A DNA stretch of 64,000 bases from Torymus aiolomorphi (lineage: Eukaryota; Arthropoda; Insecta; Hymenoptera; Torymidae). The stretch spans positions 245,886,930 through 245,950,929 of the forward strand of contig CM070874.1 in the NCBI GenBank assembly GCA_036365515.1. The letters are read 5' to 3'. Made by a program: the position numbers and the translations under genes. Position 1 is the stretch's first letter. Each line of letters begins with the position of its first letter. This document shows, one piece after another, positions 22,570 to 33,829 of this stretch. The notes beneath the pieces were generated by a model, which worked only from the letters and a program-made list of their open reading frames with translations, was not told where the DNA came from and did no database searches.

Positions 22570-22965
22570 ATAGTACTATTGTTCAAAACTCCGAAAATAT
22601 TTATCAAGAGGGATCAAGATTCCGAAAATATTTTTTAAGATGGGTCAAAACTCCGAAAATATTTAGATTTACAAAAAAAGAAAAAGAATTATTCCGAAAA
22701 CAATATTAAAGTGTAGGTTTATTTTCAGAAAAATATTGTAATAATAATTACGAAACTCGAATTGATAAAGGTAGAAACGATTAATAGTACGATTACTTAA
22801 AACTCCGAAAATATTTTTCAAGATGGGTTAAGATTCCGAAAATATTATTTAAGATTGGTCAAAACTCCGAAAATAATTTTAAAGGTGAGTCAATGCTTCG
22901 AAAATATTTCTTAAGGTGAGTCAAGATTTCGAAAATATTTTATAAGTATGGGTCAAATCTCCCAA
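22570..22965. repeat. short tandem repeats around CTCCGAAAATATTT
   Basis: CAAAACTCCGAAAATATTT and variants such as AAGATTCCGAAAATATT recur about ten times at roughly 35-40-bp spacing, in two blocks (22590-22670 and 22797-22950). Each block is preceded by a GGTAGAAA-GATTAATAGTAC segment, so a roughly 210-bp higher-order duplication is present. Confidence 0.65.
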
Positions 22966-23592
22966 ATTTTGTTACGCTTCAAAGAGAAAGAGCAATCTTC
23001 CTCTTTGGCAGCGTTCTGCGTGGCGAGAAAGAGGAAAAATGTATTGCACGATCGACGAACGTAAAGGAAACATTTGAAAAATCGCAACATGATGTAATAT
23101 CAGGCTAACCCTAAAGTATCAAGTCTTACAGTTTTTCAAACTTTGTTTCTATTTTTCCATATAAAGATTTGATTAAAATTAGGCCTACGATTAGGTAATA
23201 GATTTGTTTTTTAGTCTTAGCTCCTAGAATATAAGAATAATATTAATAAAAATAAATATCCTATTGTAAAAGGGAGATAGCGATTAATGAAGCTTGAAGC
23301 TTTAGTGCCAACTTCAGAACGTTATCAAAAATATTACTCAGAGCGTTGCGGTACAAATGCCATGTACTTTAGCGCACGTTAAACATTTTGCGAAATTTAA
23401 AGAGAACTTTAGTGTATTTTTTCATTAAAAATATTATTTATGTCGACTGCAATTTACTATCAACTGATAAGAATTTTTCCATCGTTTTTACAGTCTTACA
23501 AATTAAATTAAAATAATTCATATTTATGGCAGTCAGATTGCCCTTATTTATAATCACCCCCGCAGAATCTGAAATAAAAACTTAATTAAAAC
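22966..23592. other. unique interior sequence, no gene recognised
   Basis: AT-rich, no domain or repeat recognised. Confidence 0.5.
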
Positions 23593-24020
23593 GGGGGGGG
23601 TCCAAAGTTTAGACGACTCACTTGAAAATTGAAGTCAACTATAGACGTGCTCGGTTTCGATATAAGCTACTGCAGATTGTGCAAGATTTCGAAATTCTAA
23701 ATTACGAAAATCATATTTTCGAATCTAACAATTCACCTACTGTCCAAAACATCGAATTTCAACAATACGATTTCAAAGCAAATATAGCTTGTTTCTAATG
23801 ATTTATTTCGAAATATGTTTATTGTATCCCTATTAAAATTCTATTAATGAAATTCGATGTTTTGGACAGTAGGTGAATTGTTAGATTCGAAAATATGATT
23901 TTCGTAATTTAGAATTTCGAAATTTTGCACAATCTGCAGTAGCTTATATCGAAACCGAGCACGTCTATAGTTGACTTCAATTTTCAAGTGAGTCGTCTAA
24001 ACTTTGGACCCCCCCCCCCC
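23593..24020. mobile_element. 428-bp palindromic MITE with 8-bp target duplication
   Basis: The ends are a G-run (eight G, 23593-23600) and a C-run (twelve C, 24009-24020). Inside these, TCCAAAGTTTAGACGACTCA and about 165 bp more pair almost perfectly with the other arm. ATTAAAAC is present exactly at both flanks (23585-23592 and 24021-24028). There is no coding capacity. The target duplication has the same length as that of the giant element, but the terminal sequences differ. Confidence 0.85.
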
Positions 24021-24745
24021 ATTAAAACCTGGAAAACCTTTGTTAGCAAAGGACGATCTGACTGCCCCATCACCACCACCTTGTCCAACGTTTCGAGCCC
24101 GCTCCGGCTCCTCCTCAGGGACTTTTTTTATTTTTTTTTATTTTTTTTTTTTAATTAATAAATATTAATTATTTTAATTTAATTTAGTGTATTTTACTAT
24201 ATTATATACTCCTAAAGTCTCCCAAAAAATATGTATTCCATCCAATATTAATTGAGGGCCTAAAAACAAAAAGAGGACATAGACTATTCAGTTAACATAC
24301 GTTATATTCCCTTTTTACTTCCATACCCTAACTTGATCTACGTTTTACAATAAATTCAAATTATTTTAGTTTATTTTTTTTCCAACCATAAGCGATTTTC
24401 AATCTGACTTGCAATTTTCCAGAATGCAATTTCTTACTAAGATTTTATTGAATCTTCGTAAATTAAAAATTAAGATAATTGAGGGGTTGCGTGGAAATTC
24501 CATAAGAGTTATACTATTCTTCTACGCCGCTCCACAATTACGATTTAGCGCTAAAATAGTAGTATTACAATTAATTTTAATACTTCTCGTTTATTTATTT
24601 TTCCTTTAGGTGAACAATTCAAAAACCAAATTATTAAGATTTAGCAGTAAAGTATTATTAAAACATATTATTACAATAAATTTCAATATTTTTTTATTTG
24701 TTACGAGTGAGCTATTTTAATAAAAGCAACTTTTAATAATAAACA
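24021..24745. other. AT-rich spacer with T-runs
   Basis: Contains poly(T) at 24124-24152 and one small open frame without similarity. Nothing else recognised. Confidence 0.5.
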
Positions 24746-24815
24746 GTGAGAAACTCTGGGATTGAACCAGAGCCGCTGACTCACGAGTCAGAAACGCTAC
24801 CATAAACCCACGGCT
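24746..24815 (-). pseudogene. tRNA-like sequence
   Basis: On the minus strand a perfect T-arm (CTCTGGTTCAATCCCAGAG, 24754-24772) is preceded by an anticodon-arm-like hairpin CTGACTCGTGAGTCAG and an A-box-like TGGTAGCGTTTCTG. The expected 5' and 3' acceptor strands do not pair. I therefore call it a tRNA pseudogene or the tRNA-derived head of a SINE, not a functional tRNA. RNA polymerase III boxes may still be present. Confidence 0.4.
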
Positions 24816-25099
24816 GTCACCGACCGGACTTCTGCTAATCGGCCACATAAGTATTGTCATCGGACGCCCTGCTTATTTGTCCCTTCATATTCGCACGTGT
24901 AGCCATACGCAATAGTTTATTTATTTATTCATTAATCGAGAAAAACTGAGAAAAACTGAGCCCATCACACTCCTTTGACGAAAGGCTCGTAGTAAGACTT
25001 TGCCACTATATTTATCATTTTTAAAATAGATCACAGTTTTCCGTAATACCATTTGATTTTACCAACTTTGCAAGTAACAGGTTACGTTTAAAACTTATA

Positions 25100-25861
25100 A
25101 TTTTTCAGCTCTCCTCGTAGATTATCATACCTCAACGTATATAATTCCTCGTTTGACTTTGCGATGATGTTCGAAAACCTATTATGGAATACCATGTTAA
25201 CAGACATTGGATGATTCATTCAAACAACATCGTAAAGTCATACGTTGAAAAATATACTCTGGCGTGAAAAAACTATAAGGACAGTTTAAAAATTCAAAGT
25301 TTAAATGCTATTTACACAAGGCGTCTCGATGACGAGAATATGTCTCTCCCCCACTTCTCGCGGACGACACGCGACGCATTTTGCCTTTGTACAAAGCGCT
25401 GCTACTCTCGCGGGCTGACCCCCACTCACTCGCTCTCGACAACGCTTGCTCGCGTTCGAAGCCTATAGCTATCACTCTCAAACGCCGGTCGTGTAGTCTA
25501 GCGACGAACGTCTCAACAGCTAGACGACGGCCTGAGAGATTGGAGCAGATCTGCGCACACCTGAGCTACCACTTCGTCTGTCCGTGGAGAAGATTGAGCT
25601 AGTCTCCCTGAGGTAGATTACCCTCTAATACCCAAATACATATCTAAGCCAATGATTTTTTATTAAGTGTTCTTTTGAACTACAGAAATTTAACTTACAA
25701 ATTATTTAGATTTTAAAGCATGCTAGTAATATAACGTAATGTAATATCTTTTAATAGATTACAATAAATCTGAATATTTTATAGTTTAAAACTTTATCAT
25801 TAAATAGCCGATTTTCAAATAAAGTCGTTATTTTGTGATATAAAACAACAATAAATATATA
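25100..25861. repeat. diverged first copy of the duplicated AT-rich block
   Basis: Homologous to 29450-30050 and 31790-32400. Landmarks are ATACTCTGGCGTGAAAA, GGACAGTTTAAAAA, the GC-rich CTTCTCGCGGRCGACACGCG segment, and GAGAAGATTGAGCTAGTCTC. The GC-rich part is promoter- or leader-like in composition. No frame has a recognised domain. Confidence 0.6.
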
Positions 25862-26610
25862 CAGCGTGTCCAAAAAGTCTGGAAACACCCAAATAATTTC
25901 TCAGCTGAATTACTATTGGAAAATGTTAAGGTCGCCTTTGTAGTAATTTTTTACGAGGAATCCAATGGTGACCTTGGATTCGACCTTGGACCTCATTTTT
26001 GAGGTTATTTCAAGGTCAACCTCATTTTTTTAAATGGTAACCCCTATTTTTTATAGCGGAATCTGAAAGAGCGGAAAATTTTACGTCCGGATATGTATTA
26101 AGGTATGAGGTTGAGGTTGCCCCCAGAGGTCAAATTGAGGTCAAAGTATGATTTCTTAAAAATTTCGCGAGTTCAGTGGTAAAACAAAACAAACAAAGGT
26201 AAGGTTTGGTAAGTTCGAACGAAGACTTGAAGGTGACCTCTGATTCGACCTTGAACCTCATTTTGAGCCTCATTTTTGAGGTTATTTCGAGGTCAAACTC
26301 ATTTTTTTAAATGGTAACCCCTATTTTTTTAGCGGAATCGGAAAGAGTGTGAAACTTTACGTCCAAACATGTACTCAGAACATAGTTCAAGAAGGACCTT
26401 GACGTTCATTTGAAGGTCATTTAAACTTAATGACGGTCTGATCTTGTGTAAACTTTTTATCACACTGAGCGAGGTTAATTCTTTAGTAGTTTTCAACGAG
26501 AAATCTAATGGTGACCTTGACATTGTCCTTAAAAGTCATGTCAAGTTCAATTTTTTACATTTAGCGTTACCCAGGAACAACGACGTGGACGTAGTAAAAT
26601 CTGTTCCCTT

Positions 26611-26808
26611 TGGGGTGCTTGATTTACGTGAGTCCCCTTGCCTCTCACGATGGGGTGCTTGATTTACGTGAGTCCCCTTGCCTCTCACGATGGGGCGCTT
26701 GATTTACGTGAGTCCCCTTGCCTCTCACGATGGGGTGCTTGATTTACGTGAGTCCCCTTGCCTCTCACGATGGGGCGCTTGATTTACGTGAGTCCCCTTG
26801 CCTCTCAC
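26611..26808. repeat. 40-bp minisatellite, five units
   Basis: Five near-identical units start at 26611, 26651, 26691, 26731 and 26771. The core is TGCTTGATTTACGTGAGTCC followed by a CCTTGCCTCTCAC tail. Related 42-bp units flank both transposase copies of the second DD41D element (56432-56545 and 58405-58585). The array is therefore a conserved part of this family and not an accident. Confidence 0.9.
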
Positions 26809-26835
26809 ATTTGATTTTTTAAACAGTATAACATC

Positions 26836-27911
26836 TTATTTCAAGTGCTCGAACTGTTCTCCATTCATTTCTTGACAGTAACCTAATCGATGATAGAAAG
26901 CACCAACAGCATTTTCAATCATTTCAGTAGGAATGAGAGCTGATTCATCAATGATCCTTTCACGTAATTCATCTAAGTTTAAGGGTTTTGTTTTGAATAC
27001 GCGATCCTTCAGATAACCCCAATAGAAATAATCTAGAGGCGTTAAATCGGGGGACCTAGCTGGCCATTCAATTGCACCTCTTCGTCCTATCCATCGATTA
27101 ATGAATACTGTATCTAAGTATGTGCGAACGTTTCGTGCATAATGAGCTGCTGCACCGTCCTGTTGATACCATGTGTTATTAAAGTCCTCTCCAGCTATTT
27201 CTCTTATAGCAGGAACAATTTGATTCCGCAACATAGTTTCATACTTTTCTGCATTTAAATTGCCATCAATAAAAAATGGTCCTATAATCCTATTATTTAA
27301 TATTCCAGCCCAGACATTTAATTTTTGTGGATATTGTGACTTGGCTTCTCTTGCCCAATGAGGGTTTTCAACTGCCCAATATCTACAGTTATGCCTATTT
27401 ACGCTTGAGTCAAGTTGAAATGTAGCTTCATCTGAGAAGACTATATTTGATGCAAAATTTGGATTTTGTACGATGCGTGCCATCATATCATCACAGAATT
27501 CAACGCGACGATCGAAATCATCTTCATTTAACTTGTGTATTAGCGTTACTTTAAATGGATGGAACTTCTCTCTCTTTAGTATGTTATGAATAGATGATTT
27601 ACTTATTTCGTGCACTTGAGCAGCTCTACGAACGGAAGTATGCGGATCTTCGGTGAATGTTAACACAACATCTAAAGATTTCTCTTCGTTACCTGCTGAC
27701 ATTGGTCTGCCTGATCGAGGTAAATCGCTGATAGTGCCGGTATTTTCAAACCTTCTAACAGTTTTTGAACTGTTGAAAATGATAGTGGAGTTCCACCAAC
27801 CCTAAATGAAGCATTAAAAATATCTCTTACGGCCCTATAAGATCGCTGCATGTGTCCCCAACCTCTCATCATGAGAATCGTTATTCTTTCTCTATCAGTG
27901 AGTTTGTTCAT
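26836..27911 (-). pseudogene. DD41D Tc1/mariner transposase
   Basis: Nearly complete transposase of about 345 residues, close to the usual family length. The N-terminal part (27672-27911) contains a helix-turn-helix region. The catalytic part has the first Asp in VFSDEATF, the second in QQDGAAAHY and the third in SPDLTPLDYFYWG. I count 41 residues between the second and third, which defines the DD41D group. The frame of 27672-27911 must shift near 27770 to reach RFENTGTISDLPRSGRP, the linker that continues into the catalytic frame. One frameshift thus separates it from an intact gene. Confidence 0.9.
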
Positions 27912-28116
27912 TTTTATTACTCTTCGTAGTAGACCTTATCCAAAAATACTTTTTGAGTTGAAAATAAAAAGAACTTTTAATTTTCAAAAAATATGTTTGA
28001 AAGATGACCAACCCTTTTCTGTGGTGGTTATGGAATGAATAATAGTTTATTGTCACTCTAACCATACGAAAAATAACAAGTAACAATGTTCAATATTTAA
28101 ACGCTTCAAAAAATTT

Positions 28117-28234
28117 TACAATGAATCAGCTCTCATTCCTACTGAAATGATCAAAAATACTGTTGGTGTTTTCGATCATCGATTAGGTTACTATCAAAAA
28201 GTGGATGGAAAATAATTCGAGCACTTGAAATAAG
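28117..28234 (+). pseudogene. inverted copy of the DD41D transposase C-terminus
   Basis: Plus-strand reading NESALIPTEMIKNTVGVF, HRLGYYQKVDGK, a stop, FEHLK. It corresponds to the last about 38 residues of the minus-strand transposase (DESALIPTEMIENAVGAF, HRLGYCQEMNGE, FEHLK). It lies just inside the right terminal repeat, so the inverted repeat of this family extends into the coding 3' end. Confidence 0.85.
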
Positions 28235-28855
28235 ATGTTAGACTGTTTAAAAAAATTAAAAAGTTTACACAAGATCAGACCGTCATTAAGTTTAAATGAC
28301 CTTCAAATGAACGTCAAGGTCCTTCTTGAACTATGTTCTGAGTACATGTTTGGACGTAAAGTTTCACACTCTTTCCGATTCCGCTAAAAAAATAGGGGTT
28401 ACCATTTAAAAAATGAGGTTGACCTCGAAATAACCTCAAAAATGAGGCTCAAAATGAGGTTCAAGGTCGAATCAGAGGTCACCTTCAAGTCTTCGTTCGA
28501 ACTTACCAAACCTTACCTTTGTTTGTTTTGTTTTACCACTGAACTCGCGAAATTTTTAAGAAATCATACTTTGACCTCAATTTGACCTCTGGGGGCAACC
28601 TCAACCTCATACCTTAATACATATCCGGACGTAAAATTTTCCGCTCTTTCAGATTCCGCTATAAAAAATAGGGGTTACCATTTAAAAAAATGAGGTTGAC
28701 CTTGAAATAACCTCAAAAATGAGGTCCAAGGTCGAATCCAAGGTCACCATTGGATTCCTCGTAAAACATTACTACAAAGGCGACCTTAACATTTTCCAAT
28801 AGTAATTCAGCTGAGAAATTATTTGGGTGTTTCCAGACTTTTTGGACACGCTGTA

Positions 28856-31800
28856 TATATATATTAGGTAGAATGTCCTTTTCAAATAGATGAAAGTTTT
28901 TATTAAGTGTTTTTTTGATATTTGAAAATTAAAATTTGACATCATTAAGATTTTAAGGTAAAGTAGCATTATAACATAAAGCAATAATTTTTAATAGATT
29001 TCGATAACTTACTTTTTCATTCGATATTAAAATTCATAAACGTATTAAAATCACTTTGATATTATTAAGAATTTAAGGCAAAGTAGTGATATAATATAAC
29101 ATAATGTAGTAAATCTTAATAGATTTCAATTACTTATTTTTTTTTTCGATATAAAAATTCATAAAAGTATTACAATAAATTTGAGTATTTTTTAGTTTAA
29201 AACTTTTTCATTAAATAGCCGATTTTCAAATAAAGTCGTTACTTTCTGGTAAATTTATTTTGATCGGGTTTCGAAAACATTTTTTTACTGTTAAGGATAT
29301 TGACAAATCTAGGAAAAGTTTTGAAAATATCCATTGTATCTTTTGACATGGTCGTAATTAAAATGACCTTTTCAAATAGATCATCGTTTTCTACAATAGC
29401 GTTTTCTTTTAAATTTTCAATTTTTAAGCTGTCCGGTTTAGTAATCACGTCTCAATGTATATAATTCTCCGTTTGACTTTACGATGATGTTTGAACAACT
29501 ATTGTTGAATGTCATGTTAATAGACATTTGCAGCATTTATTCAAATAACATCGCAAAGTCATACGTGGAAAAATATACTCTGGCGTGAAAATACTGTAAG
29601 GACAGTTTAAAAAGTCAAAGTTTAAAATGCTATTTACACAGGGCGCCTCGATGACGATAGTATGTCTCTCCCCCACTTCTCGCGGGCGACACGCGACGCA
29701 TTTTGCCTTTGTACAAAGCACGGCTGCTCTCGCGGGCTGACCCCCCCCCCCCCCCCTCGCGCGCTCTAGACAGCGCTCGCTCGCGTTCAAAGCATATAGC
29801 TATTACTTCCAAACGCCGGCCGTGTATAGTCTAGTAACGAAAGTCTTAGCAGCTAGACCACGCCTGAGAGATTGTTGCCCCCGCGTAGATCTGAGCTGGC
29901 AGTTCGCCTGTCCGTGGAGAAGATTGAGCTAGTCTCCCTGAAGGTAGATTACCCTCTAATACCCAAAGACATATCTATGTCAACGATTTTTTATTAAGTG
30001 TTTTTTTGATCGTCAAAAATTTAACTTACAAAAATTATTTAGATTTTAAAGCATGGTAGTAATATAACGTAATCCAATATCTTTTAATAGATTTCGATTA
30101 CTTATTTTTTCTTTCGATATGCATATTGATAAATGTATTACAATAACTATAATATTATTAAGATTTTAAGGCAAAGTAGTGATATAATATAATATAATGC
30201 AATAATTCTTAATAGATTTCGATTACTTACTTTTTTTTCTATACAAAAATTCATAAACGTATTACAATAAATTTGAATATTTTTTAGTTATAAATTTTTT
30301 CATTAATTAGCCGATTTTCAAATAAAGTAGTTTTTTGTAATATAAAATTATTTACCTTATTTATTTATTGCCATTTATTTACCTTTACGAATATTTAAAA
30401 TTCTACGAATGGTTTTGAAAATTTCCTTGTGTCTCCCGACATTGTCATAAGTAGAATGTCCTTTTCAAATAGATGAGAGTTTTTATGAATTGATTTTTTG
30501 ATATTGGAAAATTAAAATTTGACATCATTAAGATTTTAAGTTAAAGTAGCAATATAACATAAAGCAATAATTTTTAATAGATTGATTTTTTGATGTTGGA
30601 AAATTAAAATTTGACATCATTAAGATTTTAAGGTAAAGTAGCAATATAACATAAAGCAATAATTTTTAATAGATTTCGATAACTTACTTTTTCATTCGAT
30701 ATTAAAATTCATAAACGTATTAAAATCACTTTGATATTATTAAGATTTTAAGGCAAAGTAGTGATATAATATAACATAATGTAGTAAATCTTAATAGATT
30801 TCGATTACTTATTTTTTTTTTCGATATAAAAATTCATAAAAGTATTACAATAAATTTGAATATTTTTTAGTTTAAAACTTTATCATTAAATAGCCGATTT
30901 TCAAATAAAGTCGTTATTTTGTGATATAAAACAACAAATAAAGCAATAATTTTTAATAGATTTCGATAACTTACTTTTTCATTCGATATTAAAATTCATA
31001 AACGTATTAAAATCACTTTGATATTATTAAGATTTTAAGGCAAAGTAGTGATATAATATAACATAATGTAGTAAATCTTAATAGATTTCGATTACTTATT
31101 TTTTTTTTCGATATAAAAATTCATAAAAGTATTACAATAAATTTGAATATTTTTTAGTTTAAAACTTTTTCATTAAATAGCCGATTTTCAAATGAAGTCG
31201 TTACTTTCTGGTAAATTTATTTTGATCGGGTTTCGAAAACATTTTTTTACTGTTAAGGATATTGACAAATCTAGGAAAAGTTTTCAAAATATCCATTGTA
31301 TCTTTTGACATGGTCGTAATTAAAATGACCTTTTCAAATAGATCATCGTTTTCTACAATAGCGTTTTCTTTTAAATTTTCAATTTTTAAGGGGATGCCTT
31401 ACTCGTACTATTATCGACCGAGCAATTCACACAGTTTCAAGCTGATTAAAAATAAAATACTTCGAATCACAAAAAATCAAGAGAACACTCTTCTGTGTTT
31501 TTTAACGTTCTATCATTCAGTCAAAGTTTGGAGTCGAAATATCAAGTCATTTCTGCAAAAACTTTGAACAAACGAAATTTAATTTCGTTCAAAGTTTTTG
31601 AAAAAACGGCTTGATATTTCGACTCCAAACTTTGACTGGATGATAGAACGTTAAAAAACACAGAAGAGTGTTCTCTTGATTTTTTGTGATTCGACGTATT
31701 TTATTTTTAATCAGCTTGAAACTGTGTGAATTGCTCGGTCGGTAATAGTACGAGTAAGGCATCCCCTTAAGCTGTCCGGTTTAGTAATCACGTCTCAATG

Positions 31801-33683
31801 TATATAATTCTCCGTTTGACTTTACGATGATGTTTGAACAACTATTGTTGAATGTCATGTTAATAGACATTTGCAGCATTTATTCAAATAACATCGCAAA
31901 GTCATACGTGGAAAAATATACTCTGGCGTGAAAATACTGTAAGGACAGTTTAAAAAGTCAAAGTTTAAAATGCTATTTACACAGGGCGCCTCGATGACGA
32001 TAGTGTGACTCTCCCCCACTTCTCGCGGGCGACACGCGACGCATTTTGCCTTTGTACAAAGCACGGCTGCTCTCGCGGGCTGACCCCCCCCCCCCCCCCC
32101 CCTCGCGCGCTCTAGACAGCGCTCGCTCGCGTTCAAAGCATATAGCTATTACTTCCAAACGCCGGCCGTGTATAGTCTAGTAACGAAAGTCTTAGCAGCT
32201 AGACCACGCCTGAGAGATTGTTGTTGACCCGCGTACATCTGAGCTGCCACTTCGCCTGTCCGTGGAGAAGATTGAGCTAGTCTCCCTGAAGGTAGATTAC
32301 CCTCTAATACCCAAAGACATATCTATGTCAACGATTTTTTATTAAGTGTTTTTTTGATCGTCAAAAATTTAACTTACAAATTATTTAGATTTTAAAGCAT
32401 GGTAGTAATATAACGTAATCCAATATCTTTTAATAGATTTCGATTACTTATTTTTTCTTTCGATATGCAAATTGATAAATGTATTACAATAACTATAATA
32501 TTATTAAGATTTTAAGGCAAAGTAGTGATATAATATAATATAATGCAATAATTCTTAATAGATTTCGATTACTTACTTTTTTTTCGATACAAAAATTCAT
32601 AAACGTATTACAATAAATTTGAATATTTTTTAGTTATAAATTTTTTCATTAATTAGCCGATTTTCAAATAAAGTAGTTTTTTGTAATATAAAATTATTTA
32701 CCTTATTTATTTATTGCCATTTATTTACCTTTACGAATATTTAAAATTCTACGAATGGTTTTGAAAATTTCCTTGTGTCTCCCGACATTGTCATAAGTAG
32801 AATGTCCTTTTCAAATAGATGAGAGTTTTTATGAATTGATTTTTTGATATTGGAAAATTAAAATTTGACATCATTAAGATTTTAAGTTAAAGTAGCAATA
32901 TAACATAAAGCAATAATTTTTAATAGATTGATTTTTTGATATTGGAAAATTAAAATTTGACATCATTAAGATTTTAAGGTAAAGTAGCAATATAACATAA
33001 AGCAATAATTTTTAATAGATTTCGATAACTTACTTTTTCATTCGATATTAAAATTCATAAACGTATTAAAATCACTTTGATATTATTAAGATTTTAAGGC
33101 AAAGTAGTGATATAATATAACATAATGTAGTAAATCTTAATAGATTTCGATTACTTATTTTTTTTTTCGATATAAAAATTCATAAAAGTATTACAATAAA
33201 TTTGAATATTTTTTAGTTTAAAACTTTATCATTAAATAGCCGATTTTCAAATAAAGTCGTTACTTTCTGGTAAATTTATTTTGATCGGGTTTCGAAAACA
33301 TTTTTTTACTGTTAAGGATATTGACAAATCTAGGAAAAGTTCTGAAAATATCCATTGTATCTTTTGACATGGTCGTAATTAAAATGACCTTTTTAAATAG
33401 ATCATCGTTTTCTACAATAGCGTTTTCTTTTAAATTTTCAATTTTTAAGCTGTCCGGTTTAGTAATCACGTCTCAATGTATATAATTCTCCGTTTGACTT
33501 TACGATGATGTTTGAACAACTATTGTTGAATGTCATGTTAATAGACATTTGCAACATTTATTCAAATAACATCGCAAAGTCATACGTGGAAAAATATACT
33601 CTGGCGTGAAAATACTGTAAGGACAGTTTAAAAAGTCAAAGCTTAAAATGCTATTTACACAGGGCGCCTCGATGACGATAGTG
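28856..33683. repeat. AT-rich block of nested duplications
   Basis: Segments recur several times. A unit with ATCATCGTTTTCTACAATAG and TTTTAAGCTGTCCGG occurs at 29240-29450, 31200-31800 (interrupted) and 33260-33475. The unit with the GC-rich CTCGCGGGCGACACG segment and a C-run occurs at 29640-29900 and 31980-32250. The segment GACATCATTAAGATTTTAAG is repeated at 28930, 30515, 30610, 32860 and 32955. The higher-order period is about 2.3 kb then 1.7 kb. No coding frame is supported. Frames of 92-101 codons are shadows. Confidence 0.8.
31390..31766. mobile_element. 377-bp palindromic MITE at TTAA
   Basis: TTAA at 31386-31389 and 31767-31770 flank an almost complete palindrome beginning GGGGATGCCTTACTCGTACT. 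The two paralogous copies of the host segment carry a single TTAA at the same place (29424-29427 and 33445-33448), so the empty site is visible twice in the window. TTAA duplications are typical of piggyBac- and Kolobok-mobilised elements. Confidence 0.9.
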
Positions 33684-33829
33684 TGTTATTCTTCATTTAA
33701 AGAAAGAAATAACGTCAAAGGTTTCATTAAAAAGGCTTTGAGTGACCTCACAATCGTGACTTCAATATGCGTCCACATATATGGACGTCGGTCAGAAGAG
33801 GTTAAAGATTCATCATCTGAAATAGTTTA

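Larger units (their letters stand above)
25862..28853 (-). mobile_element. 2,992-bp DD41D Tc1/mariner element with about 590-bp TIRs
   Basis: The ends start CAGCGTGTCCAAAAAGTCT and are flanked by TA on both sides (25860-25861 and 28854-28855). The inverted repeats (25862-26455 and 28262-28853) pair closely over about 590 bp. They are rich in GAGGTCAAGGTC-like motifs. The transposase gene is on the minus strand. The left side carries an extra 40-bp minisatellite between repeat and gene; the right side lacks it but holds an inverted copy of the transposase 3' end. It is inserted in the AT-rich block of the giant element. Confidence 0.9.

Noticed and set aside
29512..29812. Repeated small genes in the AT-rich block (29.5 and 31.9 kb)
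   Set aside because: Overlapping frames on one strand run through a C-run of different length in each copy. They are shadows of the duplicated GC-rich module.
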